Origin: Crotalaria pallida
Lineage: Eukaryota; Streptophyta; Magnoliopsida; Fabales; Fabaceae
Direction of reading: 5' to 3'
Assembly (NCBI GenBank): GCA_037953625.1
Contig: CM075652.1
Span: 30,994,501-31,058,500, forward strand
DNA length: 64,000 nt
In this document: positions 9,483-22,145 of the stretch, in pieces
Layout of the letters: every line of letters begins with the position of its first letter
How positions within the stretch are numbered: the stretch's first letter is position 1
Notes under the pieces: model-generated
What the model was told of the DNA's origin: nothing
The model's input: the letters and a program-made list of their open reading frames with translations, nothing else
Databases searched by the model: none
Made by a program: the position numbers and the translations under genes

Positions 9483-11247
9483 GGTCTGTGGTAACAGCTA
9501 CTTAAGGAGATCAGGGCCAAACCAACAAAAGGTACGAAACGATTTAAGAACTTAGATAAACGCTTTAGGTACTTTCAATCTGCATCACTATTAAGTTTCA
9601 GCGTATAATATCCTAAATCAATTCTCGTGGAATTTTAAATTCCTAATCCTGTATTTCTAGAAATTGTGAAACCTAAGAAAGACCCATCTTCAAATCTGAT
9701 CATGAGTACCATTTAAAGGAACACGTAGGAAAAACTTTACTTAGTTATAAGACCGTAACAAGAAGAACTAACCAAAAACCAAGTGATAGTGTCGTCCTCT
9801 AATAGAGTGTAAGGTCCGGATTAGTCATCCTTTCTCTTGCATCTGTTAAAAGATAATGCTATCATTTCATAACGCAGTGATGTACAGTTGGTAAAGGTGA
9901 GATTGGGACTGACTACCTCGTTCTTCGCGTTTATTAACTGACGACAGCATTGCAAATCTTGAAGAACGTGATGATGTACTGTTGCTAGATGAAGGATTGA
10001 GATTAGCTACCCCAGTCCTTGCATTTATTGGCGGATATATCATTGCAAATCTCTCAAATCTGATTAGATCCATTGACATAGGAAATTCCGACCTGAAGAA
10101 GGTCAAATCGAGTTCAAGCTCACTAGAAATCTTGTGGAAATTCGTTACAAGCGATCGTGCGACAAATCTATCCATGACAATCCTCTCTATTATAGGAGCA
10201 TAGAGAGATGTAAGTACGTGAAACCGCCACATCTTAGAAAACCCAACAAGTAGTTCATCCAATCTTGTTGTTCGAATCCGTCTCCTAGTCGAAAAGTAGA
10301 ACCACTAATTCTTAACATCTGCTCAGTTACCCCTTGGTATCGATCTACGTAGGTATGTTGATACTAAGTAGGGGAGAACCTTATAGGCCTACCCGAAACC
10401 CATCCGAGCGATGGTAAAGAACGAGAACGACAGCCGAGCAGAACTAGAACGCAAACTACCTTAGTGTATCCATAGAAACATCAAGACCGAAAACGGATGA
10501 GATGTCGGACATCCGCTGTTATCTCTTCCCACACTTTGGAAAGGTATAATAAACTTGCACAAGCCACCAATATCTCTCAAGTTGATGATGATATTATGTC
10601 GGGCATCAACCCAACCTTTAACAATGTTACCCTCACCAATGGTTGCCCAAGACCGTTATTCTTAAAAACCTTACGAAAGCCGCTAAGAAGATCATTAGGA
10701 ACTGGTGGAGAACTAACCTCAAACGAGTTAGGATAAATCCGAACAAACACGGAACTGAGAAGTAGAATTAGATCTTGACCCCTATTCCCAAGTAGAAACC
10801 AATCTTAGCTTCTTTTGAAACGAAGCGGAGCTAGGAAGCGAGTAAGCTATAACGACAATGAAATAGGAATTGGATGAGTCAAGTTGAACGTCGGACCGAC
10901 TCTTGCTAAATTCAAGCAAGGAAATGAAGTGCTAGGAGTTCTTCAAGTGTTGTGATTAGGAGAACTGCAACATGAAAACAATGCCATTCTTAGAGTCTCA
11001 GGACTCTATATTGTGGCCCGAATGACCAAAAACCTTGGGTTGCCCACACAGGAGAATAAACGAGAGTCTGAATCAAAGAGAGTGAACATTTTAGGGAACG
11101 AGCGGGAGTTGTGGCAATTAAGTCTCTTGGACCAAGACCGAGTAGGGGAGTAAATGACGAAGAGATGCAAGGTTGTGATACATTAATTTCCAAGGGATTG
11201 TTATCTCCCTAGATTACTCGATGGAATTTCGGGGACGAAATTCAAAT
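9483..11247 (+). other. Noncoding 3' internal segment of the ALKBH element (copy 1)
   Basis: About 1.77 kb with no recognisable protein. It includes an imperfect tandem duplication of about 92 bp (9877-9967, 9968-10061) sharing GTGATG...TTTATT...ATTGCAAATCT. Two stretches with AAGTAGGGGAG or GAGTAGGGGAG (about 10369 and 11140) resemble the true polypurine tract. It may hold packaging or processing signals, or a decayed gag-pol. No reverse transcriptase or integrase motif is visible in any frame. Confidence 0.6.
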
Positions 11248-11261
11248 AAGTAGGGGAGAAA
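11248..11261 (+). other. Polypurine tract (copy 1)
   Basis: AAGTAGGGGAGAAA directly precedes LTR copy 2. The same tract is at 16690-16703 and 22132-22145. It would prime plus-strand synthesis in LTR retrotransposons. Confidence 0.85.
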
Positions 11262-13822
11262 TGTAACATCCCAAATTTTAAACCTAAGTGCAAGTCAATT
11301 AATAATAGTTAGAGATAATTGAGATAATAATACTAAAACCATAAATATGTATTAAAATAAGTGTTCAAGCATTAGAAAAGATAAATAATAGTAATATTGG
11401 GTTAGGAAAAGAAAGGAGCATTAAATTGAAGTTAGAAACAGGCCAGAAAAATAGATAATTCGGTATTAAAACATAACGTAGGTTAGAAAATCAAAATAAA
11501 AGATTTAGGACTCAAAACAAACGGTCCACCGTTGGATATGAAAATAAGGATTTTAGGAAGCTTGCTTCCAAATTTGAGCAAGATCCAACGGGTAACGAAG
11601 AAGTTATCTCGATTTGAAGCAGGAATAAAATAGGAGGAAAATAGGAAAATGAATAAATAGGGTACTGGGCAAAATACTCGAGTCTTTTGGAAAAGACTCG
11701 AGTGTTCTGGCTAGTTGGAAAATGACTCTTTCAGGCACTACTCGAGTCTTTGTGAAAAGACTCGAGTGTTTTATAGATTTAGAATTTGAACTCTCAGGTA
11801 TACTCGAGTCTTTTGGAAAAGACTCGAGTATTTTTAAAGGCAACACTCGAGTCTTTTGGAAAACACTCGAGTGTTTTGTGCAGACAGTCTTAAAAACGTG
11901 TTTCAGCCAACAATCTCATTCATGACTCAACTCCACTCTCTCTCCTAGGTCACGAACAGCTCCCCATTCTCTCTCTAGATTTCACCTCAAATCACCATTT
12001 CAATCCACAAATAAGCATTGAGAATCAATCCCCAACACATTTAAACACTTAATCTCCCTTCAATCTCTCAAGTTCTTCCTCTCTCAATTCATGGGTATGA
12101 GTTAGGGCCAACACCCATTCTTGGTTCTCATCTCTCAAGCTCAAGGTAAGTGGAATACAAGCTCTATTCCTCCTTTCCTTCATAGATTTCGAATTCCCCT
12201 CCCCAATCTCTAACTAATTTTCCTTTCTTTGGTTTCTAGCTCATTCTCTCTCTCTCCCATAGCTTTGGAACTCTCTCTCTCTAAAAGGGTGAGGTAAGGG
12301 AGTGGATATAGTGAGCATTGGTTTGTTCTAGGGAATAGGTTCAAATTAGTTCATAAGAGCTTGCTAGGATTTATATGTTATTTTGGTGTTATTAAATCCC
12401 TAGGATTATGAAGGAATAGATTAGATTGATTTAATTAAAGAAATAAAAAGCAAACTTTGAGAATGCATAGAAATTGGTATGTATTAATGCTAAATGCTCT
12501 TTATACTAAATGTTGATTGAATTGGTGAATATGTGTTAATGCGAGTAATTGAATTAATTTGTGAATTAGTTGGAATATGTGTGGATTTTACCTTTATGTG
12601 ATAATGCAAATAATGTTGCCAACGATTCTAAGTGTGATGTTGTTTTGAATATAAATAAATGGAATTAAAAAAATGATTAAAGTTGCAGCTATGATTGATC
12701 CTTGGGATACATCGACCCATTAGGTGCCCTGTTATGTGACAAGTTACCCATTAGGCACAAGTTACCCAATCCAGGTGCAAGTTACCTATTAGGTCCCGTA
12801 AATGCCCCGTTAGGCGGGTGTATCCAATGGATCAATCATGCTGCACAATAATAAAAGTTTTGAAAAGAGAAAATGTGAATGTGATGGTAAAAGAGTTGAG
12901 ATGTTGCTTTTAGTCCTAATGGGTGTCAACCGTGGCCTAATAGGTGGCAAGTTACCTGGATTGGGTGAAAGTCCTAGTGGGTGTGAAATGCCCTAACAGG
13001 TGCGCTAATCCCTAATGGTAAAGAAAAGATAAAATGATTTGAAAAATGAAGAGATGTGTGTATGTTATCCTCTGACCGTGAGGAGACATACGATGTTATT
13101 TGGGTATGTTAGCCTCTGATTGTGAGGTGACATACGGTGTATGATTTTCGAAAGAGTGTATGACTTATGGTTATGAGTTGAAAACTGATAATATGAGTAA
13201 GTGAAAGTAATGAAAATGGAAGTAAAAAGATGAAAGGTGAAACAAAATGATAAGAAATGAGAAATGTAAAGGAAATTTGAAAGGGATTGCCAAATTGTGA
13301 ATGCGTGATATGTGCCTGTGGATAAATTGTGCTATATGTTCTAATTGATAATTGTGCTTGGCTTAGTGGGTAATTATGTCTAATGAGAAACTGCTTTCCT
13401 ATTTCATGTGCAATGCTCACTCCCTTACTATCCTTTACAGGTACAGAGATTGGGATTGCACTATTACTAGCCGAGCAGGAGTGCACTCCACACCGTGGAG
13501 TGTAATTTAGTTTAGAGTGTATTATGGTCATTTTATTATAATTAATCTATTTTGGGTTTTTGAAATAATATAATCACTGTAAGCCCGAGTTTGTTATATG
13601 TCGTTGTTAGGGCTGGTAAAGTTAATTATTATATTTAGAAGTTGAAATGTTTTTCTGGATTGTACTGGTTTGGCAGGTGAAAATTTTAAATTTTTGGGAA
13701 GTCCGATAAACAGAGGAAACTCTGTCGGATTTTCATTAAGTTTTAAAACGAAATTTTCAAGTCCTAAGTAAAAATCAACTTAATTATTAGTAATTAAACT
13801 TTATAATTGTGAGGGTGTTACA
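11262..13822 (+). repeat. LTR copy 2 (2561 bp), shared by two internal regions
   Basis: Same organisation as copy 1, with four intact CTCGAG palindromes (11676-11874). It acts as 3' LTR of internal copy 1 and 5' LTR of internal copy 2, with no target duplication at either side. In its 3' half it shares variants with LTR copy 1, such as CTGTTATGTGACAAG and TATGTTATCC. Confidence 0.92.
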
Positions 13823-16703
13823 TTATGGTATCAAAGCAGTTTTTCCTCGGCCATTGGAGTTTGAACTCATAACTCCTGTGGTTTACTCAACAAGCGAGTA
13901 ACCAATAGATAGTGTCAAGTTCTATATTAGTTACTTAGGTTTATAATTATAAAACCCTATGTAGTTATGTACTAAATTATGTACATGTCTGCACCAACAG
14001 AATCCTTTGTTGCCACATTGTAGCAACATGGATAATCAGCTCTCCCATTCTTCGGCTAGCAGCTCGGCTACTGATCGTAAGATCAATTCCCCAGCTGATT
14101 CTTTGAAATCCAAGCCGTATGACATCTGTTTTCAAGAAGGGCAAACTTCTACAATGGGTAAGCTTAGATCGACTATTGAAGACAAGGAGCAACACGTGGG
14201 GGTACAAGTTGGTGAGAAGAAGAGTATAATTTTGAGACCGGGAATGGTTCTTCTGAAACAATACTTGGCTCATGAAGAACAGGTGGGCGTAGTCAAGAAC
14301 TGTCGTGGGATGGGCTTAGACCCTGGAGGTTTCTATCAACCAGGCTTTACTAGTGGAGCCAGACTCCGACTGAAAATGATGTGCCTTGGCTCAGACTGGA
14401 ATCCTCAAACACGAGTATATGGACCCAAAAGGGTAGTTGATGGAAGCGAACCACCCAATATTCCTGATCATTTCATTCAGCTGGTTATGGGAGCGATGCA
14501 AGAAGCACAATCTTTGATTGAGAAGGAATGCGGTGTAAGTGAAGTGGAGGACATACTCCCTTCCATGTCCCCTGATGTCTGCATTGTCAATTTCTATGCA
14601 GAAAATGGAAAGCTTGGTCTTCATCAGGACCGTGACGAAAGTGTTGGTAGCCTGCAAAGACGGATATCGGTAGTATCATTCTGCATTGGTGACTCAGCTG
14701 AGTTTCTCTATGGAGACCAGAGAGAGCCAAAGAGAGTAGAAAGAATTATCTTGGAATCGGGTGATGTATTAATATTCGGTGGCGAGTCTCGTCACATCTT
14801 TCATGGTGTGTCGGCAATCATACCAGACACAGCCCCAGAGGGATTACTCAATGACACAGGACTTCGTCCTGGACGCCTCAACCTTACCTTCCGACAATAT
14901 CAATTTCCTTGTCCACACACTTGAGGTCTGTGGTAACAGCTACTTAAGGAGATCAGGGCCAAACCAACAAAAGGTACGAAACGATTTAAGAACTTAGATA
15001 AACGCTTTAGGTACTTTCAATCTGCATCACTATTAAGTTTCAGCGTATAATATCCTAAATCAATTCTCGTGGAATTTTAAATTCCTAATCCTGTATTTCT
15101 AGAAATTGTGAAACCTAAGAAAGACCCATCTTCAAATCTGATCATGAGTACCATTTAAAGGAACACGTAGGAAAAACTTTACTTAGTTATAAGACCGTAA
15201 CAAGAAGAACTAACCAAAAACCAAGTGATAGTGTCGTCCTCTAATAGAGTGTAAGGTCCGGATTAGTCATCCTTTCTCTTGCATCTGTTAAAAGATAATG
15301 CTATCATTTCATAACGCAGTGATGTACAGTTGGTAAAGGTGAGATTGGGACTGACTACCTCGTTCTTCGCGTTTATTAACTGACGACAGCATTGCAAATC
15401 TTGAAGAACGTGATGATGTACTGTTGCTAGATGAAGGATTGAGATTAGCTACCCCAGTCCTTGCATTTATTGGCGGATATATCATTGCAAATCTCTCAAA
15501 TCTGATTAGATCCATTGACATAGGAAATTCCGACCTGAAGAAGGTCAAATCGAGTTCAAGCTCACTAGAAATCTTGTGGAAATTCGTTACAAGCGATCGT
15601 GCGACAAATCTATCCATGACAATCCTCTCTATTATAGGAGCATAGAGAGATGTAAGTACGTGAAACCGCCACATCTTAGAAAACCCAACAAGTAGTTCAT
15701 CCAATCTTGTTGTTCGAATCCGTCTCCTAGTCGAAAAGTAGAACCACTAATTCTTAACATCTGCTCAGTTACCCCTTGGTATCGATCTACGTAGGTATGT
15801 TGATACTAAGTAGGGGAGAACCTTATAGGCCTACCCGAAACCCATCCGAGCGATGGTAAAGAACGAGAACGACAGCCGAGCAGAACTAGAACGCAAACTA
15901 CCTTAGTGTATCCATAGAAACATCAAGACCGAAAACGGATGAGATGTCGGACATCCGCTGTTATCTCTTCCCACACTTTGGAAAGGTATAATAAACTTGC
16001 ACAAGCCACCAATATCTCTCAAGTTGATGATGATATTATGTCGGGCATCAACCCAACCTTTAACAATGTTACCCTCACCAATGGTTGCCCAAGACCGTTA
16101 TTCTTAAAAACCTTACGAAAGCCGCTAAGAAGATCATTAGGAACTGGTGGAGAACTAACCTCAAACGAGTTAGGATAAATCCGAACAAACACGGAACTGA
16201 GAAGTAGAATTAGATCTTGACCCCTATTCCCAAGTAGAAACCAATCTTAGCTTCTTTTGAAACGAAGCGGAGCTAGGAAGCGAGTAAGCTATAACGACAA
16301 TGAAATAGGAATTGGATGAGTCAAGTTGAACGTCGGACCGACTCTTGCTAAATTCAAGCAAGGAAATGAAGTGCTAGGAGTTCTTCAAGTGTTGTGATTA
16401 GGAGAACTGCAACATGAAAACAATGCCATTCTTAGAGTCTCAGGACTCTATATTGTGGCCCGAATGACCAAAAACCTTGGGTTGCCCACACAGGAGAATA
16501 AACGAGAGTCTGAATCAAAGAGAGTGAACATTTTAGGGAACGAGCGGGAGTTGTGGCAATTAAGTCTCTTGGACCAAGACCGAGTAGGGGAGTAAATGAC
16601 GAAGAGATGCAAGGTTGTGATACATTAATTTCCAAGGGATTGTTATCTCCCTAGATTACTCGATGGAATTTCGGGGACGAAATTCAAATAAGTAGGGGAG
16701 AAA
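13823..16703 (+). mobile_element. Internal region copy 2 (2881 bp)
   Basis: Nearly identical to copy 1. One visible change lies in the 12-codon upstream ORF (AAA to GAA). Primer binding site at 13826-13838, ALKBH ORF 14028-14924, polypurine tract 16690-16703. Confidence 0.88.
14028..14924 (+). CDS. ALKBH1-like dioxygenase, copy 2
   Basis: Same 298-residue protein as copy 1, with no amino acid differences that I can see: H199, D201, H259, R283 and R289 are all present. It is preceded by the same 12-codon upstream ORF (13985-14023) and primer binding site. The identity with copy 1 fits recent amplification of one unit and does not by itself prove selection. Confidence 0.87.
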   Translation: MDNQLSHSSASSSATDRKINSPADSLKSKPYDICFQEGQTSTMGKLRSTIEDKEQHVGVQVGEKKSIILRPGMVLLKQYLAHEEQVGVVKNCRGMGLDPGGFYQPGFTSGARLRLKMMCLGSDWNPQTRVYGPKRVVDGSEPPNIPDHFIQLVMGAMQEAQSLIEKECGVSEVEDILPSMSPDVCIVNFYAENGKLGLHQDRDESVGSLQRRISVVSFCIGDSAEFLYGDQREPKRVERIILESGDVLIFGGESRHIFHGVSAIIPDTAPEGLLNDTGLRPGRLNLTFRQYQFPCPHT

Positions 16704-19264
16704 TGTAACATCCCAAATTTTAAACCTAAGTGCAAGTCAATTAATAATAGTTAGAGATAATTGAGATAATAATACTAAAACCATAAATATGTATTAAAAT
16801 AAGTGTTCAAGCATTAGAAAAGATAAATAATAGTAATATTGGGTTAGGAAAAGAAAGGAGCATTAAATTGAAGTTAGAAACAGGCCAGAAAAATAGATAA
16901 TTCGGTATTAAAACATAACGTAGGTTAGAAAATCAAAATAAAAGATTTAGGACTCAAAACAAACTGTCCACCGTTGGATATGAAAATAAGGATTTTAGGA
17001 AGCTTGCTTCCAAATTTGAGCAAGATCCAACGGGTAACGAAGAAGTTATCTCGATTTGAAGCAGGAATAAAATAGGAGGAAAATAGGAAAATGAATAAAT
17101 AGGGTACTGGGCAAAATACTCGAGTCTTTTGGAAAAGACTCGAGTGTTCTGGCTAGTTGGAAAATGACTCTTTCAGGCACTACTCGAGTCTTTGTGAAAA
17201 GACTCGAGTGTTTTATAGATTTAGAATTTGAACTCTCAGGTATACTCGAGTCTTTTGGAAAAGACTCGAGTATTTTTAAAGGCAACACTCGAGTCTTTTG
17301 GAAAACACTCGAGTGTTTTGTGCAGACAGTCTTAAAAACGTGTTTCAGCCAACAATCTCATTCATGACTCAACTCCACTCTCTCTCCTAGGTCACGAACA
17401 GCTCCCCATTCTCTCTCTAGATTTCACCTCAAATCACCATTTCAATCCACAAATAAGCATTGAGAATCAATCCCCAACACATTTAAACACTTAATCTCCC
17501 TTCAATCTCTCAAGTTCTTCCTCTCTCAATTCATGGGTATGAGTTAGGGCCAACACCCATTCTTGGTTCTCATCTCTCAAGCTCAAGGTAAGTGGAATAC
17601 AAGCTCTATTCCTCCTTTCCTTCATAGATTTCGAATTCCCCTCCCCAATCTCTAACTAATTTTCCTTTCTTTGGTTTCTAGCTCATTCTCTCTCTCTCCC
17701 ATAGCTTTGGAACTCTCTCTCTCTACAAGGGTGAGGTAAGGGAGTGGATATAGTGAGCATTGGTTTGTTCTAGGGAATAGGTTCAAATTAGTTCATAAGA
17801 GCTTGCTAGGATTTATATGTTATTTTGGTGTTATTAAATCCCTAGGATTATGAAGGAATAGATTAGATTGATTTAATTAAAGAAATAAAAAGCAAACTTT
17901 GAGAATGCATAGAAATTGGTATGTATTAATGCTAAATGCTCTTTATACTAAATGTTGATTGAATTGGTGAATATGTGTTAATGCGAGTAATTGAATTAAT
18001 TTGTGAATTAGTTGGAATATGTGTGGATTTTACCTTTATGTGATAATGCAAATAATGTTGCCAACGATTCTAAGTGTGATGTTGTTTTGAATATAAATAA
18101 ATGGAATTATAAAAATGATTAAAGTTGCAGCTATGATTGATCCTTGGGATACATCGACCCATTAGGTGCCCTGTTAGGTGACAAGTTACCCATTAGGCAC
18201 AAGTTACCCAATCCAGGTGCAAGTTACCTATTAGGTCCCGTAAATGCCCCGTTAGGCGGGTGTATCCAATGGATCAATCATGCTGCACAATAATAAAAGT
18301 TTTGAAAAGAGAAAATGTGAATGTGATGGTAAAAGAGTTGAGATGTTGCTTTTAGTCCTAATGGGTGTCAACCGTGGCCTAATAGGTGGCAAGTTACCTG
18401 GATTGGGTGAAAGTCCTAGTGGGTGTGAAATGCCCTAACAGGTGCGCTAATCCCTAATGGTAAAGAAAAGATAAAATGATTTGAAAAATGAAGAGATGTG
18501 TGTATGTTGTCCTCTGACCGTGAGGAGACATACGATGTTATTTGGGTATGTTAGCCTCTGATTGTGAGGTGACATACGGTGTATGATTTTCGAAAGAGTG
18601 TATGACTTATGGTTATGAGTTGAAAACTGATAATATGAGTAAGTGAAAGTAATGAAAATGGAAGTAAAAAGATGAAAGGTGAAACAAAATGATAAGAAAT
18701 GAGAAATGTAAAGGAAATTTGAAAGGGATTGCCAAATTGTGAATGCGTGATATGTGCCTGTGGATAAATTGTGCTATATGTTCTAATTGATAATTGTGCT
18801 TGGCTTAGTGGGTAATTATGTCTAATGAGAAACTGCTTTCCTATTTCATGTGCAATGCTCATTCCCTTACTATCCTTTACAGGTACAGAGATTGGGATTG
18901 CACTATTACTAGCCGAGCAGGAGTGCACTCCACACCGTGGAGTGTAATTTAGTTTAGAGTGTATTATGGTCATTTTATTATAATTAATCTATTTTGGGTT
19001 TTTGAAATAATATAATCACTGTAAGCCCGAGTTTGTTATATGTCGTTGTTAGGGCTGGTAAAGTTAATTATTATATTTAGAAGTTGAAATGTTTTTCTGG
19101 ATTGTACTGGTTTGGCAGGTGAAAATTTTAAATTTTTGGGAAGTCCGATAAAGAGAGGAAACTCTATCGGATTTTCATTAAGTTTTAAAACGAAATTTTC
19201 AAGTCCTAAGTAAAAATCAACTTAATTATTAGTAATTAAACTTTATAATTGTGAGGGTGTTACA
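16704..19264 (+). repeat. LTR copy 3 (2561 bp), shared by two internal regions
   Basis: Palindrome cluster at 17118-17316. In its 3' half it shares GAATTATAAAAATG, CTGTTAGGTGACAAG and TATGTTGTCC with LTR copy 4 and differs there from copies 1 and 2. It also has private changes such as AGAGAGGAAACTCTATCGG near 19152. Confidence 0.92.
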
Positions 19265-22145
19265 TTATGGTATCAAAGCAGTTTTTCCTCGGCCATTGTA
19301 GTTTGAACTCATAACTCCTGTGGTTTACTCAACAAGCGAGTAACCAATAGATAGTGTCAAGTTCTATATTAGTTACTTAGGTTTATAATTATAAAACCCT
19401 ATGTAGTTATGTACTAAATTATGTACATGTCTGCACCAACAGAATCCTTTGTTGCCACATTGTAGCAACATGGATAATCAGCTCTCCCATTCTTCGGCTA
19501 GCAGCTCGGCTACTGATCGTAAGATCAATTCCCCAGCTGATTCTTTGAAATCCAAGCCGTATGACATCTGTTTTCAAGAAGGGCAAACTTCTACAATGGG
19601 TAAGCTTAGATCGACTATTGAAGACAAGGAGCAACACGTGGGGGTACAAGTTGGTGAGAAGAAGAGTATAATTTTGAGACCGGGAATGGTTCTTCTGAAA
19701 CAATACTTGGCTCATGAAGAACAGGTGGGCGTAGTCAAGAACTGTCGTGGGATGGGCTTAGGCCCTGGAGGTTTCTATCAACCAGGCTTTACTAGTGGAG
19801 CCAGACTCCGACTGAAAATGATGTGCCTTGGCTCAGACTGGAATCCTCAAACACGAGTATATGGACCCAAAAGGGTAGTTGATGGAAGCGAACCACCCAA
19901 TATTCCTGATCATTTCATTCAGCTGGTTATGGGAGCGATGCAAGAAGCACAATCTTTGATTGAGAAGGAATGCGGTGTAAGTGAAGTGGAGGACATACTC
20001 CCTTCCATGTCCCCTGATGTCTGCATTGTCAATTTCTATGCAGAAAATGGAAAGCTTGGTCTTCATCAGGATCGTGACGAAAGTGTTGGTAGCCTGCAAA
20101 GACGGATATCGGTAGTATCATTCTGCATTGGTGACTCAGCTGAGTTTCTCTATGGAGACCAGAGAGAGCCAAAGAGAGCAGAAAGAATTATCTTGGAATC
20201 GGGTGATGTATTAATATTCGGTGGCGAGTCTCGTCACATCTTTCATGGTGTGTCGGCAATCATACCAGACACAGCCCCAGAGGGATTACTCAATGACACA
20301 GGACTTCGTCCTGGACGCCTCAACCTTACCTTCCGACAATATCAATTTCCTTGTCCACACACTTGAGGTCTGTGGTAACAGCTACTTAAGGAGATCAGGG
20401 CCAAACCAACAAAAGGTACGAAACGATTTAAGAACTTAGATAAACGCTTTAGGTACTTTCAATCTGCATCACTATTAAGTTTCAGCGTATAATATCCTAA
20501 ATCAATTCTCGTGGAATTTTAAATTCCTAATCCTGTATTTCTAGAAATTGTGAAACCTAAGAAAGACCCATCTTCAAATCTGATCATGAGTACCATTTAA
20601 AGGAACACGTAGGAAAAACTTTACTTAGTTATAAGACCGTAACAAGAAGAACTAACCAAAAACCAAGTGATAGTGTCGTCCTCTAATAGAGTGTAAGGTC
20701 CGGATTAGTCATCCTTTCTCTTGCATCTGTTAAAAGATAATGCTATCATTTCATAACACAGTGATGTACAGTTGGTAAAGGTGAGATTGGGACTGACTAC
20801 CTCGGTCTTCGCGTTTATTAACTGACGACAGCATTGCAAATCTTGAAGAACGTGATGATGTACTGTTGCTAGATGAAGGATTGAGATTAGCTACCCCAGT
20901 CCTTGCATTTATTGGCGGATATATCATTGCAAATCTCTCAAATCTGATTAGATCCATTGACATAGGAAATTCCGACCTGAAGAAGGTCAAATCGAGTTCA
21001 AGCTCACTAGAAATCTTGTGGAAATTCGTTACAAGCGATCGTGCGACAAATCTATCCATGACAATCCTCTCTATTATAGGAGCATAGAGAGATGTAAGTA
21101 CGTGAAACCGCCACATCTTAGAAAACCCAACAAGTAGTTCATCCAATCTTGTTGTTCGAATCCGTCTCCTAGTCGAAAAGTAGAACCACTAATTCTTAAC
21201 ATCTGCTCAGTTACCCCTTGGTATCGATCTACGTAGGTATATTGATACTAAGTAGGGGAGAACCTTATAGACCTACCCGAAACCCATCCGAGCGATGGTA
21301 AAGAACGAGAACGACAGCCGAGCAGAACTAGAACGCAAACTACCTTAGTGTATACATAGAAACATCAAGACCGAAAACGGATGAGATGTCGGACATCCGC
21401 TGTTATCTCTTCCCACACTTTGGAAAGGTATAATAAACTTGCACAGGCCACCAATATTTCTCAAGTTGATGATGATATTATGTCGGGCATCAACCCAACC
21501 TTTAACAATGTTACCCTCACCAATGGTTGCCCAAGACCGTTATTCTTAAAAACCTTACGAAAGCCGCTAAGAAGATCATTAGGAACTGGTGGAGAACTAA
21601 CCTCAAACGAGTTAGGATAAATCCGAACAAACACGGAACTGAGAAGTAGAATTAGATCTTGACCCCTATTCCCAAGTAGAAACCAATCTTAGCTTCTTTC
21701 GAAACGAAGCGGAGCTAGGAAGCGAGTAAGCTATAACGACAATGAAATAGGAATTGGATGAGTCAAGTTGAACGTCGGACCGACTCTTGCTAAATTCAAG
21801 CAAGGAAATGAAGTGCTAGGAGTTCTTCAAGTGTTGTGATTAGGAGAACTGCAACATGACAACAATGCCATTCTTAGAGTCTCAGGACTCTATATTGTGG
21901 CCCGAATGACCAAAAACCTTGGGTTTCCCACACAGGAGAATAAACGAGAGTCTGAATCAAAGAGAGTGAACATTTTAGGGAACGAGCGGGAGTTGTGGCA
22001 ATTAAGTCTCTTGGACCAAGACCGAGTAGGGGAGTAAATGACGAAGAGATGCAAGGTTGTGATACATTAATTTCCAAGGGATTGTTATCTCCCTAGACTA
22101 CTCGATGGAATTTCGGGGACGAAATTCAAATAAGTAGGGGAGAAA
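19265..22145 (+). mobile_element. Internal region copy 3 (2881 bp), the most divergent of the three
   Basis: Primer binding site 19268-19280, ALKBH ORF 19470-20366, polypurine tract 22132-22145. It carries about a dozen substitutions against copies 1 and 2 but no indel that breaks the ALKBH frame. Confidence 0.88.
19470..20366 (+). CDS. ALKBH1-like dioxygenase, copy 3 (two amino acid changes)
   Basis: Same 298-residue frame as copies 1 and 2, still fully open. It differs at Asp98 to Gly (in GMGLxPGG, near the start of the dioxygenase domain) and Val237 to Ala (in PKRxERI), plus a silent GAC to GAT change beside the HxD motif. The iron ligands H199, D201 and H259 and the 2-oxoglutarate-binding R283 and R289 are unchanged, so catalysis is plausibly retained. 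Confidence 0.87.
   Translation: MDNQLSHSSASSSATDRKINSPADSLKSKPYDICFQEGQTSTMGKLRSTIEDKEQHVGVQVGEKKSIILRPGMVLLKQYLAHEEQVGVVKNCRGMGLGPGGFYQPGFTSGARLRLKMMCLGSDWNPQTRVYGPKRVVDGSEPPNIPDHFIQLVMGAMQEAQSLIEKECGVSEVEDILPSMSPDVCIVNFYAENGKLGLHQDRDESVGSLQRRISVVSFCIGDSAEFLYGDQREPKRAERIILESGDVLIFGGESRHIFHGVSAIIPDTAPEGLLNDTGLRPGRLNLTFRQYQFPCPHT

Larger units (their letters stand above)
8381..11261 (+). mobile_element. Internal region copy 1 (2881 bp), ALKBH cargo, no gag/pol
   Basis: Contains the primer binding site (8384), a 12-codon upstream ORF (8543-8581), the ALKBH1-like ORF (8586-9482) and about 1.77 kb without a recognised gene (9483-11247). The polypurine tract follows (11248-11261). The 3' part holds an imperfect tandem duplication (9877-9967 and 9968-10061). 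Small frames in it recur in all three copies only because the copies are nearly identical. Confidence 0.88.

Noticed and set aside
9867..10262. 131-codon minus-strand and 73-codon plus-strand frames after the ALKBH ORF, kept in all copies
   Set aside because: The copies are nearly identical, so persistence says nothing; no motif, and the frames overlap on opposite strands.
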